DNA of 64,000 nucleotides. Source: Xanthomonas arboricola pv. populi. GTDB lineage: Bacteria > Pseudomonadota > Gammaproteobacteria > Xanthomonadales > Xanthomonadaceae. This document shows, one piece after another, positions 56,264 through 64,000 of the stretch. How positions within the stretch are numbered: the stretch's first letter is position 1; every line of letters starts with the position of its first letter. A program made the translations under genes and the position numbers. Under the pieces are notes generated by a model that was given only the letters and a program-made list of their open reading frames with translations, was not told where the DNA came from and did no database searches. The stretch lies in contig NZ_MDEB01000003.1 in NCBI RefSeq assembly GCF_002939945.1, positions 1 to 64,000 on the forward strand. The letters run 5' to 3'.

Positions 56264-56971
56264 TTACGCCGCGTCCAGCTCCGGATAATGGCGGAAGATG
56301 CCATTGGTGTTGAACGCCACTCGCCGTTCGGAGGCGAGATAGGCCGCGATGCGCGGGCGCGCGGCCACGCGCTGCTGCAAGGCCTTCAGGCCGGGAAGAT
56401 CGGACGATAGTGTCTTCATGCGCTTGGGGAACATGTAGTCCAGCCCGCTGACCAGCTGGAACAGCGACAGGTCCACGTACGAGTGCGCGCCCAGCACATG
56501 GGTGCCGCCGGCCTGTTGCAGCACCTGCTCGAAGTAGCCCAGGAACTTGGGCAGGCGGTTGTCGCGCAGATCCTCCGCACGCTTGGCCGCTTCGTTTTTC
56601 TGGTCTTCGTAGTACAGGCCGGTGGCGATCGGATGATGGCTGTCGTGCACCTCGGCCACCAGATCGGCGATGGTCAGCTGCAATTGCAATGCCTGGATGC
56701 GCTGTGCGTCCGAGTCCGGCACCAGCCGCAGTTGTGGCCCGATGGCATGCAGGATGGCCGCGACTTGCGCAACCACCGTGTCGCCGGCCTTGAGGAAGGG
56801 CGGCGCGAACGGTTGGGCGCCGGTTCTGTTGCCTTCCAGAAAGGCATTCATCACCTCATCGCCTTCGACACGCGCCACGTCGGTGTAGTCGGCACCGGCA
56901 TCTTCCAGTGCGAGGCGGACGAATTCGCCGCGGCCTTGCAGGCCGGTCCAGTAGTAGAGCTGGTAGTGCAT
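56264..56971 (-). CDS. glutathione S-transferase family protein
   Basis: The product is 235 residues from ATG 56971 (GGAG upstream). The thioredoxin-like N-terminus (YQLYYWTGLQGRGEFVRLALEDAG) resembles sigma/alpha-type GSTs, with Tyr in the catalytic area. The helical C-terminal domain includes RLPKFLGYFEQVLQQAGG and YVDLSLFQLVSGLDYMFP. Substrate unknown; typical roles are detoxification of electrophiles. Confidence 0.88.
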   Translation of the reverse strand: MHYQLYYWTGLQGRGEFVRLALEDAGADYTDVARVEGDEVMNAFLEGNRTGAQPFAPPFLKAGDTVVAQVAAILHAIGPQLRLVPDSDAQRIQALQLQLTIADLVAEVHDSHHPIATGLYYEDQKNEAAKRAEDLRDNRLPKFLGYFEQVLQQAGGTHVLGAHSYVDLSLFQLVSGLDYMFPKRMKTLSSDLPGLKALQQRVAARPRIAAYLASERRVAFNTNGIFRHYPELDAA

Positions 56972-57016
56972 GTGCTGCTCCGCGATTGACAGCGCCACAG
57001 CCTAGAAACTGCGCGG

Positions 57017-57325
57017 CTAGGCGGGCGTGATCGAAGCGTCAGCGGGCTGTGACTCGGTACCGTCGTGCGGTTGCGCCAGCAGCCAGGCCAGCTTGCGTGC
57101 GCGCGGCTGCTGCTTGAGCTGCCATTCCGCACGTGAGGCGGCGGCGCGGTCCGCATACGGATGGCTGGCAAGCATTTCCAGCGGCGGATGTGCACGCGTG
57201 TAGCGCGCGCCGGTTCCGCGCTGATGTGCCTGGAAGCGCCGCTCCAGATCGTTGGTGATGCCGACGTAATAACTGCCGTTGCGGCACAGCAGCAGGTAGA
57301 GGTGCCAGGGCTTGGATGCATCCAT
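57017..57325 (-). CDS. GIY-YIG domain protein (UPF0213 type)
   Basis: The product is 102 residues from ATG 57325. [28 protein letters not shown] shows the GIY-YIG pattern (LYLL...YYVGIT) with the catalytic Arg. The later [25 protein letters not shown] supplies the Glu. Such small stand-alone GIY-YIG proteins are common; their role is unclear. Ends 45 bp upstream of the GST start on the same strand. Confidence 0.85.
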   Translation of the reverse strand: MDASKPWHLYLLLCRNGSYYVGITNDLERRFQAHQRGTGARYTRAHPPLEMLASHPYADRAAASRAEWQLKQQPRARKLAWLLAQPHDGTESQPADASITPA

Positions 57326-57593
57326 GTACCCATTATCGCCATTGGCCGGGTGTCGTGCAGCGAGGGTCTTGGCGAGCGCCGGGCACGGATGACCGGCACG
57401 CTGCGACGCGTGAGTGAATAACCATCTAAACATTGGTTATTTGACGCTTGAGCCAGCTGCAAACAGCATGCGCTACTGCATTGCAGCGCCGTTTCGGCTT
57501 GCGCTGCGCAAGGGTCGCCGTGCATGCACAGCGACCGCCAACTCGCAGTTCCCCACGCTGCTGCAAGACAGCCGACGCCACGAAAGGACGTAC

Positions 57594-59849
57594 ATGCCTG
57601 CGCGACACCGGACCCCTGCAAGGATCCTCGCTGCTTCGAAATGGTTGGCCAGGCCGCAGGTGTTGGCGTGGAGTCTGGCGTGGGCAGTTACGCCGGTGCT
57701 GGCAGATGAGGTGGGCGAGGCTGCCGCGACGCCGGAGCGTGCCGCGCAGACCCTGGGTGCGGTCACCGTGACTGCTACGCGCCGCGAAACCACCTTGCAG
57801 CAAGTTCCGCTGGCGGTATCGGTGGTCCAGGGCGAGACGCTGGAGCGCGAAAACCGCAACAGCGTGGCCGACCTGCCGGCGCTGGTGCCCAGCCTGACCT
57901 TCCGCACCGGTGCCTCCAACAAGGACACCTCGTTGTTCCTGCGTGGCGTTGGCACCATCTCCACATCGCCAGGGGTCGAGCCCAGCGTGGCCACGGTAAT
58001 CGACGGCGTGGTGCTGGGGCGTCCGGGCCAGGCCACGCTGGACCTGCTCGATGTCGAGCGCATCGAAGTCCTGCGCGGGCCGCAGGGCACCTTGTTCGGC
58101 AAGAACGCCTCGGCCGGCGTGCTCAATATCGTCAGCAAGCCGGCGCCGGAGCTGTTCGGCGGCTATGTGGATTATTCGCACTTCGGTGGCGGCGACGAAG
58201 ACCGCGTGCGTGCCAGTGTCGGCGGCACGCTGGTGCCGGAGCTGCTCAAGGCCAGCGTGTCGGCGTTGTGGGCCGACTACGGCGGCAACGTGCGCAATGT
58301 GGCTGACGGCCAGACCGTCAACGGCGACCGGCGCTCCGGCGCGCGGCTGCGGCTGGACCTGACCCCGAACCCCGGCTTGAACGCGACGCTGCTCGCCGAC
58401 TACCTGCAATCGCACAGCGATGCGCCCAGCGGGGTGGTGGTGGCCAGCACGCGTGCGGACTTCGCCGCGGCGCTGGCACCGGTCGTCGCCAGCGCCGACA
58501 ACCGGCAGATCAACAGCGATTACCGCACGCAGCTGGACGACACCAACAAGGGCGCCTCGCTGCAGCTGGAACAGCAGCTCGGCGATGCGCTGCTGACCTC
58601 GATCAGCGCGTGGCGGCAGTGGGACAACACCCAGTTCCAGGATGGCGATCGCACCGCGCAACGCAGCGCGGCGTTTCCGTCCTCGCACGACCGTGGCGAC
58701 CTGGGCTACACGCAGTATTCGCAGGAATTGCGCATCCAGACCCCGCGCGATCGTGCGCTTGAAGCAGTCGCCGGGCTGTATTACCTGCATGCGCGCAATG
58801 ACGAAACCTATCGCCGCACGGTGACGACGCCAACCGCCAGCGACGTGGGTGTGGCCGATTACGCCACCCGCGCGGAAACCTATGCGGCATTCGGCGAAGC
58901 GACCTGGCACTGGCGCCCGGATCTGCGCGCCCTGCTGGGCGCACGCTTTACCCGCGATACGCTCGACTACCGGCATCAGCGCGTGTCCAGCTCCGCAACG
59001 TCAGTCACCGGTATCCAGCCGTCCACGGCAAGCAGCGGAAGCACCGCGGAAGACGGGGTGTCGGGCCGCACCGGCCTGCAGTACGACTTGGATGCGCAGA
59101 CCACCGGTTACCTCACCTATTCGCGCGGCTACAAGGGCCCGGCCTACAACGTGTTCTTCAACACGCAGCCGCGCGATACGCCGGCGCTCAAGCCGGAGAC
59201 CTCCAACGCCTGGGAACTGGGCCTGAAGGCGCGTGCGTTGGACGATCGCCTCAGTGCGAACGTCGCGCTGTTCCATACCGAATACGCCAACTATCAGGCC
59301 AACTTCTTCGACACCGTGGCCGGGCAGGTGGTGACGCGCCTGATCAACGCCGGGCAGGTGCGCACGCAGGGCCTGGAGCTGGACCTGGATTACCGGCCCA
59401 CCGAGCGGCTCAGCCTGGCCGCCTCGCTGGCCTACACGCAGGCGCGCATCCAGCGGTTTGCCTGCCCCGCTGCAGCGGCGGCCAACTGCAATGTCGACGG
59501 CAGGCCGCTGCCGTTTTCGCCGGACTGGAAGGGCAATCTGCGTGCCGGGTATCGCCTGCCGCTGCGCGGCAGCCTGGCGCTGGAATTCAACGGCGACGTG
59601 AGCTGGCAGGACAGCGTGCAGTACGACCTCAGCCAGACCCCGCAGACCATCCAGGGCCCGTATGCGATCTGGAACGCCAGCATCGCGCTGGCCGACGATG
59701 CGCATGGCTGGCGGGTGGCGGTGCTCGGTCGCAATCTCGGCGACCGCGCGTACGCGCCGCTATTGGCCAATGCCACCGGCAACGTGTACCGGCTGGTGCC
59801 GCGTGACGACCAGCGCTATGTCGGGCTGCAAGTGCACAAGGATTTTTGA
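57594..59849 (+). CDS. TonB-dependent receptor of a putative sulfonate-type cluster
   Basis: The product is 751 residues from ATG 57594 (AAAGGA upstream). The signal peptide ends PVLA-DEV. TonB box-like AVTVTATRRE precedes the plug (VPLAVSVVQGETL; VERIEVLRGPQGTLFGKNASAGVLNIV). The barrel is of the FyuA/BfrD-like group and closes with a C-terminal Phe (VGLQVHKDF). It heads a co-directional run with a flavin monooxygenase, an aldo/keto reductase and ABC transporter genes, so it likely imports their substrate across the outer membrane. Confidence 0.88.
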   Translation: MPARHRTPARILAASKWLARPQVLAWSLAWAVTPVLADEVGEAAATPERAAQTLGAVTVTATRRETTLQQVPLAVSVVQGETLERENRNSVADLPALVPSLTFRTGASNKDTSLFLRGVGTISTSPGVEPSVATVIDGVVLGRPGQATLDLLDVERIEVLRGPQGTLFGKNASAGVLNIVSKPAPELFGGYVDYSHFGGGDEDRVRASVGGTLVPELLKASVSALWADYGGNVRNVADGQTVNGDRRSGARLRLDLTPNPGLNATLLADYLQSHSDAPSGVVVASTRADFAAALAPVVASADNRQINSDYRTQLDDTNKGASLQLEQQLGDALLTSISAWRQWDNTQFQDGDRTAQRSAAFPSSHDRGDLGYTQYSQELRIQTPRDRALEAVAGLYYLHARNDETYRRTVTTPTASDVGVADYATRAETYAAFGEATWHWRPDLRALLGARFTRDTLDYRHQRVSSSATSVTGIQPSTASSGSTAEDGVSGRTGLQYDLDAQTTGYLTYSRGYKGPAYNVFFNTQPRDTPALKPETSNAWELGLKARALDDRLSANVALFHTEYANYQANFFDTVAGQVVTRLINAGQVRTQGLELDLDYRPTERLSLAASLAYTQARIQRFACPAAAAANCNVDGRPLPFSPDWKGNLRAGYRLPLRGSLALEFNGDVSWQDSVQYDLSQTPQTIQGPYAIWNASIALADDAHGWRVAVLGRNLGDRAYAPLLANATGNVYRLVPRDDQRYVGLQVHKDF

Positions 59850-59913
59850 CGATGTCCGTGATGCGTTTCGATGGTGATCCGAGCAGTGCAGGCGCGGCGC
59901 ACGGTGGACGGCG

Positions 59914-61242
59914 ATGAGCGCTGCACGACAGCTCTCGCTCGGGGCGTTCCTGATGGCCACGGGCCACCACGTGGCCGCGTGGCGGCACCCGCAGGCCAGT
60001 GCCGACCCGCTGGTGTTCGACCATTATCGCGAGATGGTGCGCATCGCCGAGGCCGCCAGGTTCGATGCGGTGTTCGTCGCCGACAGCCTGGCTGCAGCCG
60101 GCGGGCCGGTGGCGTCGCGGATGGCGCGCTCCAGCCTGTTCGAGCCGCTCACGCTGCTGAGTGCGTTGGCGGTGGTGAGCGAGCGCATCGGCCTGATCGC
60201 CACCATGAGCACCAGTTACAACGAGCCGTACCACGTGGCGCGCAAGTTCGCCTCGCTGGACCATCTGTCCGGCGGGCGCGCCGGCTGGAATCTGGTTACT
60301 TCCGATGCCGCCGATGAAGCATTGAACTTCAACCGCGACGCGCATTACGTGCATGCCGAGCGCTACGCGCGGGCGCGCGAATTCCAGCAAGTGGTCGCAG
60401 GGCTGTGGGACAGCTGGGACGACGATGCCTTCATCGCCGATACCGTCGCCGGCGTGCACTACGATCCGGCGCGGTTGCATGTGCTGGATCATCGCGGCGC
60501 GCACTTCCAGGTCCGCGGCCCGCTCAACATCGCGCGTGCGCCGCAGGGGCATCCGGTGCTGGTGCAGGCCGGCTCGTCCGAGCCAGGGCGCGCGCTGGCG
60601 GCGGAAACCGCCGAGGTGGTGTTCACCGCGCAATCGTCGCTGGCCAAGGCTCAGGCGTTCTATGCAGACATCAAGGGGCGGCTGGAACGGTTCGGGCGTT
60701 CGCGCGATGCGTTGAAGGTGATGCCGGGTGTGTTCATCGTGGTCGGGCAGAGCCAGGCCGAGGCGGAGGAAAAATTCGAGCAGTTCCAGGCGCTGGTGGA
60801 GCCGGAGGTCGGCATCGCGCTGCTGTCGCGCATGCTGGGCAATTTCGACCTGTCCGGCTATCCGCCCGATGGCCCGTTGCCGGAATTGCCGCTCACCGAA
60901 ACCGGGCAACGCAGTCGCCAGCAGTTGTTTACCGAGCTGGCCGGACAGGAGCAACTGAGCATTGCCCAGCTCGGCCGGCGCATCGCAGGCGGGCGCGGGC
61001 ATTACAGCCTGATCGGCACGCCCACGCAGATTGCCGACGAGCTGCAGACCTGGTTCGAGCAGGGCGCGGCCGACGGCTTCAACGTGCTGGTGCCGCATCT
61101 GCCCGGCGGCCTGGCCGAGGTCGCCACGCACCTGGTGCCCGAGTTACAGCGACGTGGACTGTTCCGGCGTGAATATGCCGGGCGCACCTTGCGCGATCAT
61201 CTGGGGCTGGCACGTCCCGTCAATCGCTTCAGCGCACGCTGA
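59914..61242 (+). CDS. LLM-class flavin monooxygenase (NtaA/SnaA/DszA family)
   Basis: The product is 442 residues. The bacterial luciferase-like barrel has LGAFLMATGHHVAAWRHP at the start, SYNEPYHVARKFASLDHLSGGRAGWNLVTS, and VLVQAGSSEPGRALAAETAEVVFTAQ. These are signatures of the NtaA/SnaA/DszA group, FMNH2-dependent two-component monooxygenases acting on aminocarboxylates, sulfones or sulfonates. A flavin reductase partner is not in the window. The neighbouring sulfonate-type ABC genes suggest desulfonation or sulfone cleavage (inference). Confidence 0.88.
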   Translation: MSAARQLSLGAFLMATGHHVAAWRHPQASADPLVFDHYREMVRIAEAARFDAVFVADSLAAAGGPVASRMARSSLFEPLTLLSALAVVSERIGLIATMSTSYNEPYHVARKFASLDHLSGGRAGWNLVTSDAADEALNFNRDAHYVHAERYARAREFQQVVAGLWDSWDDDAFIADTVAGVHYDPARLHVLDHRGAHFQVRGPLNIARAPQGHPVLVQAGSSEPGRALAAETAEVVFTAQSSLAKAQAFYADIKGRLERFGRSRDALKVMPGVFIVVGQSQAEAEEKFEQFQALVEPEVGIALLSRMLGNFDLSGYPPDGPLPELPLTETGQRSRQQLFTELAGQEQLSIAQLGRRIAGGRGHYSLIGTPTQIADELQTWFEQGAADGFNVLVPHLPGGLAEVATHLVPELQRRGLFRREYAGRTLRDHLGLARPVNRFSAR

Positions 61243-61258
61243 CTCACCGGATACCTTG

Positions 61259-62299
61259 ATGACCTATCTTGCACACCCCGATCGTTACGATCGTATCGCC
61301 TACCGCCGTGTCGGCCGCAGCGGCCTTGTGCTGCCGGCGCTGTCGCTGGGCCTGTGGCACAACTTCGGCGACAGCACGCCGATCGACACGCAACGCGCGT
61401 TGCTGCGCACCGCTTTCGACCTGGGCATCACCCATTTCGATCTGGCCAACAACTACGGCCCGCCGTATGGCAGCGCGGAAATCAACTTCGGCCGCCTGCT
61501 GCGTGAGGACTTCAAGCCGTATCGCGATGAATTGATCCTCTCCACCAAGGCCGGCTGGGACATGTGGCCGGGTCCGTACGGGCAGGGCGGCAGTTCGCGC
61601 AAGTACCTGCTGTCCAGCCTGGACCAGAGCCTGCAGCGCCTGGGCGTGGACTACGTGGACATCTTCTACTCGCACCGCTTCGATGCCGACACGCCGCTGG
61701 AAGAGACCGCCGGTGCATTGGCCAGCGCGGTGCAGCAGGGCAAGGCGCTGTATGTGGGCGTGTCGTCGTACTCGGCAGCGCGGACGCGCGAAATCGCCGC
61801 GTTGCTGCGCGAGTGGAAGGTGCCGCTGCTGATCCATCAGCCGGCCTACAACCTGTTCAATCGCTGGGCCGAACACGAATTGTTCGACGCAACCGAGGAG
61901 GTCGGCGCCGGCGTCATCGCCTTCACGCCGCTGGCGCAGGGCCTGTTGACCGGCAAGTACCTCAATGGCGTCCCCGGCGATGCGCGGGTGAACCGGCCCG
62001 GTGGCGACTCGCTGCGGCCGGAACATCTGTCCGAAGCCAACCTGCAGCGCGCACGCGGGCTGGATGCGATCGCGCAGCAACGTGGGCAGAGCCTGGCGCA
62101 GCTGGCCCTGGCCTGGGTGCTGCGCGACCGGCGGGTGAGCTCGGCACTGCTGGGCGCCAGTCGCCCGGAGCAGCTGATCGAAAACGTCGCGGCCTTGCAG
62201 ACGCCGGAATTCAGTGCGGAAGAGCTGGCCGAGATCGAGCGCTTTGCGGTCGAGGGAGGCGTCAACCTCTGGGAAAAACCGTCCACCGATTGGCAATGA
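61259..62299 (+). CDS. aldo/keto reductase (YghZ-like)
   Basis: The product is 346 residues from ATG 61259, 16 bp after the monooxygenase. The AKR barrel is clear: ITHFDLANNYGPPYGSAE with the catalytic Asp and Tyr, LILSTKAGWDMWPGPYG with Lys, DIFYSHRFDADTPLEET, and LLGASRPEQLIENV at the NADPH site. It resembles E. coli YghZ, which reduces methylglyoxal and other aldehydes. In this cluster it could reduce the aldehyde released by the monooxygenase. Confidence 0.9.
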   Translation: MTYLAHPDRYDRIAYRRVGRSGLVLPALSLGLWHNFGDSTPIDTQRALLRTAFDLGITHFDLANNYGPPYGSAEINFGRLLREDFKPYRDELILSTKAGWDMWPGPYGQGGSSRKYLLSSLDQSLQRLGVDYVDIFYSHRFDADTPLEETAGALASAVQQGKALYVGVSSYSAARTREIAALLREWKVPLLIHQPAYNLFNRWAEHELFDATEEVGAGVIAFTPLAQGLLTGKYLNGVPGDARVNRPGGDSLRPEHLSEANLQRARGLDAIAQQRGQSLAQLALAWVLRDRRVSSALLGASRPEQLIENVAALQTPEFSAEELAEIERFAVEGGVNLWEKPSTDWQ

Positions 62300-62310
62300 G
62301 GAACACTCCG

Positions 62311-63294
62311 ATGCGCTACCGCTTTTTGATTGCTGCGTTGCTGTTGTGCGGCATCGCGTGGCTGCAACCCGCAGCGGCCGCCGAGCCGGCGCAGCTGCGT
62401 ATCGGCTATCAGAAAGCGGTGTCCAGCCTGGTGCTGGCCAAGCAGCATCGGTTGCTGGAGCAGCGCTTTCCGCGCACCAAAATCAGCTGGGTCGAGTTTC
62501 CGGCCGGCCCGCAGCTGCTGGAAGCCCTGAACGTGGGCAGCATCGACCTGGGCGGTGCGGGCGATATTCCGCCGCTGTTCGCGCAGGCCGCCGGTGCCGA
62601 CCTGCTGTACGTGGGCTGGGTGCCGCCCACGCCCAAGGCCGAGACCATCCTGGTGCCGGCCAGCAGCATGCTGCGGCGCGTGGCCGATCTCAAGGGCAAG
62701 CGGGTTGCGTTTCAGAAAGGCTCCAGCGCGCACAACCTGTTGCTGCGGCTATTGGCCAAGTCTGGATTGAGCATGCGCGACATCACGCCGTTGTATCTGT
62801 CGCCGGCCAACGCACGCGCAGCGTTCGCGGCCGGGCAGGTGGACGCCTGGGCGATCTGGGACCCGTGGTATTCGGCACTGACGCTGGATGGCAGCGCACG
62901 CCTGCTCGCCAATGGCGAAGGGCTGGGGCTGACCGGTGGGTTCTTCCTGTCCTCGCGCCGTTACGCCACCGCGTGGGGTCCGTTCGTGCAGCAGGTGATG
63001 GCGCAGCTCAACCAGGCCGATGGGCTATTGGAACGCGATCGTGCCGGCAGCATTCGCGTGCTGGCGCAGGTCAGCGGGCTGTCGCCTGCGGTGGTCGAGC
63101 GCACGCTGACCCATCGCCCGCCGGCCAGCGTGCAGCCGCTCAGCGCCGAGGTCATCAAGGCGCAGCAGGCCACTGTCGATCTGTTCTACGCGCAGCACCT
63201 GCTGCCCAGGCGCGTGCTGGTGGCGCCCGCGGTGTGGCGTGCGCCCGCGGTTGCCGGCCCGCAAGCGGCAGGCAAGCAGGCGGCGGGCAAGTGA
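62311..63294 (+). CDS. sulfonate/aliphatic-type ABC transporter substrate-binding protein (SsuA-like)
   Basis: The product is 327 residues from ATG 62311 with GAGGA upstream; ATG 62296 in frame overlaps the preceding stop. The signal peptide ends QPAAAAE. Mature motifs QLRIGYQKAVSSLVLAKQ, WVEFPAGPQLLEALNVGSIDLGGAGDIPP and AIWDPWYSALT fit SsuA/TauA-type proteins. The C-terminus has a low-complexity Ala/Gly/Lys tail (PQAAGKQAAGK). It is followed by its permease after 127 bp. Confidence 0.9.
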   Translation: MRYRFLIAALLLCGIAWLQPAAAAEPAQLRIGYQKAVSSLVLAKQHRLLEQRFPRTKISWVEFPAGPQLLEALNVGSIDLGGAGDIPPLFAQAAGADLLYVGWVPPTPKAETILVPASSMLRRVADLKGKRVAFQKGSSAHNLLLRLLAKSGLSMRDITPLYLSPANARAAFAAGQVDAWAIWDPWYSALTLDGSARLLANGEGLGLTGGFFLSSRRYATAWGPFVQQVMAQLNQADGLLERDRAGSIRVLAQVSGLSPAVVERTLTHRPPASVQPLSAEVIKAQQATVDLFYAQHLLPRRVLVAPAVWRAPAVAGPQAAGKQAAGK

Positions 63295-63421
63295 TGCGCG
63301 CAAGCAGGACTACACGCGCAAGCAGGAGCGCATGCGCAAGCAAAAACGCGTGCCCAGCATCCATGAGAGGCCAGGCGCATGCCGTTGTCTCGCTGCATCG
63401 CCCAACCAGCAAGGCCGCGCG

Positions 63422-64000
63422 ATGAGTCGCCGCTCGCAGCGTTTAAGTAACGTGCTGGTGCCCTGGCTAGTGCCGCTGGCCTTGCTGGTGGCCTGGCAGG
63501 TCGCGGCCTCCGGCGGCTGGTTGCCGCAGCGCATCCTGCCCGCACCGGATGCGGTATTGCGTGCCGCAGTGACGTTGGTACAAACCGGCGAGTTGTGGCA
63601 ACACCTGGCGATCAGCAGCTGGCGTGCGGCGGTGGGCCTGGCCATCGGCGGCAGCATCGGGTTTGCGCTGGGCCTGCTGACCGGCGTGTCGCGTGTGGCC
63701 GAACGCCTGCTCGACAGCACCTTGCAGATGCTGCGCAACGTGCCGCATCTGGCGCTGATTCCGCTGGTGATCCTGTGGTTCGGCATCGACGAGGGGGCCA
63801 AGCTGTTTCTGGTGGCGCTGGGCACCTTCTTCCCGATCTATCTCAATACCTATCACGGCATCCGCAGCGTGGACCCGGCCTTGATCGAGATGGCGCGCAA
63901 TTACGGCTTGCGCGGCCCGCAGCTGTTTGTCGATGTGTTGTTGCCCGGTGCGTTGCCGTCGATTCTGGTCGGCTTGCGCTTTGCGTTGGGGCTGATGTGG
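63422..64000 (+). CDS. ABC transporter permease, SsuC-like (partial, runs off window)
   Basis: The first 193 codons are present from ATG 63422. Hydrophobic helices are at about 12-30, 65-85 and 115-140. The EAA-type loop that contacts the ATPase is visible near the end (EMARNYGLRGPQLFVDVLLPGALPSI). The N-terminus and motif match SsuC/TauC permeases. An ATPase gene is expected beyond the window. Confidence 0.9.
   Translation, partial: MSRRSQRLSNVLVPWLVPLALLVAWQVAASGGWLPQRILPAPDAVLRAAVTLVQTGELWQHLAISSWRAAVGLAIGGSIGFALGLLTGVSRVAERLLDSTLQMLRNVPHLALIPLVILWFGIDEGAKLFLVALGTFFPIYLNTYHGIRSVDPALIEMARNYGLRGPQLFVDVLLPGALPSILVGLRFALGLMW

Overview
The window reads as a chromosome segment of a Xanthomonas species. 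GC is high. The pilD-pilC-pilA-pilB-pilR-pilS-sucC-sucD block lies near a ColR/ColS (VgrR/VgrS)-type two-component system, the prepilin peptidase lacks its zinc cysteines, and dispersed repeats of a kind I associate with Xanthomonas recur (GGGAATC clusters, GTAGGAGCGCACC palindromes, CCCTCATCCGCC hairpins). I cannot fix the species from sequence alone.

Layout. (1) 1-5749 is accessory DNA. It holds an N-terminal remnant of a MobH-type conjugative relaxase between two insertion sequences. The complete IS3-family copy carries an in-frame stop that removes the last catalytic residue. Next come two tandem CrtC/AttH-like (lipocalin-like) genes, a divergent TetR regulator with a perfect 19-bp inverted-repeat operator, and about 1.1 kb without a recognisable gene. 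(2) 5750-15173 is mostly core: a small hypothetical, an H-NS-like protein, glgX, rimK, a probable small RNA, a short exported protein, colR-colS, a SymE-like toxin gene beside a highly structured intergenic region, and coaE. (3) 15187-28333 is the type IV pilus locus. pilD, pilC, a GT-C-like membrane protein and pilA run leftwards. A four-gene sugar cluster (small DMT permease, GT2, GtrB-like GT2, methyltransferase) and pilB run rightwards, and pilS-pilR run leftwards. pilA has a consensus sigma-54 promoter with two tandem upstream boxes, which fits control by the PilS-PilR pair. The sugar genes and the GT-C protein flanking pilA may make a pilin glycan.

(4) 28564-37528 holds sucCD, a hexanucleotide tandem repeat, a DUF559 gene, nadE, a secreted glycoside hydrolase-like protein, bamD, rluD, pgeF and a truncated DCC-family gene. 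(5) 37568-47386 holds paired palindromic repeats, a chemoreceptor, a membrane PQQ glucose dehydrogenase and the operon otsB-GH15-otsA (trehalose). (6) 47387-57325 holds a TonB-dependent receptor, a DUF3574 lipoprotein, an exported calcium-loop protein, an NCS2 permease overlapping an LprI-like gene, an 850-bp tandem palindromic repeat region, a DUF3014 protein, a GST and a GIY-YIG protein. (7) 57594-64000 is a co-directional cluster of TonB receptor, flavin monooxygenase, aldo/keto reductase, sulfonate-type binding protein and ABC permease, cut by the window end. It looks like an organosulfur or related small-molecule uptake and catabolism unit.

No rRNA, tRNA or CRISPR array was seen. Product names rest on motifs and remembered family features; no search was run.
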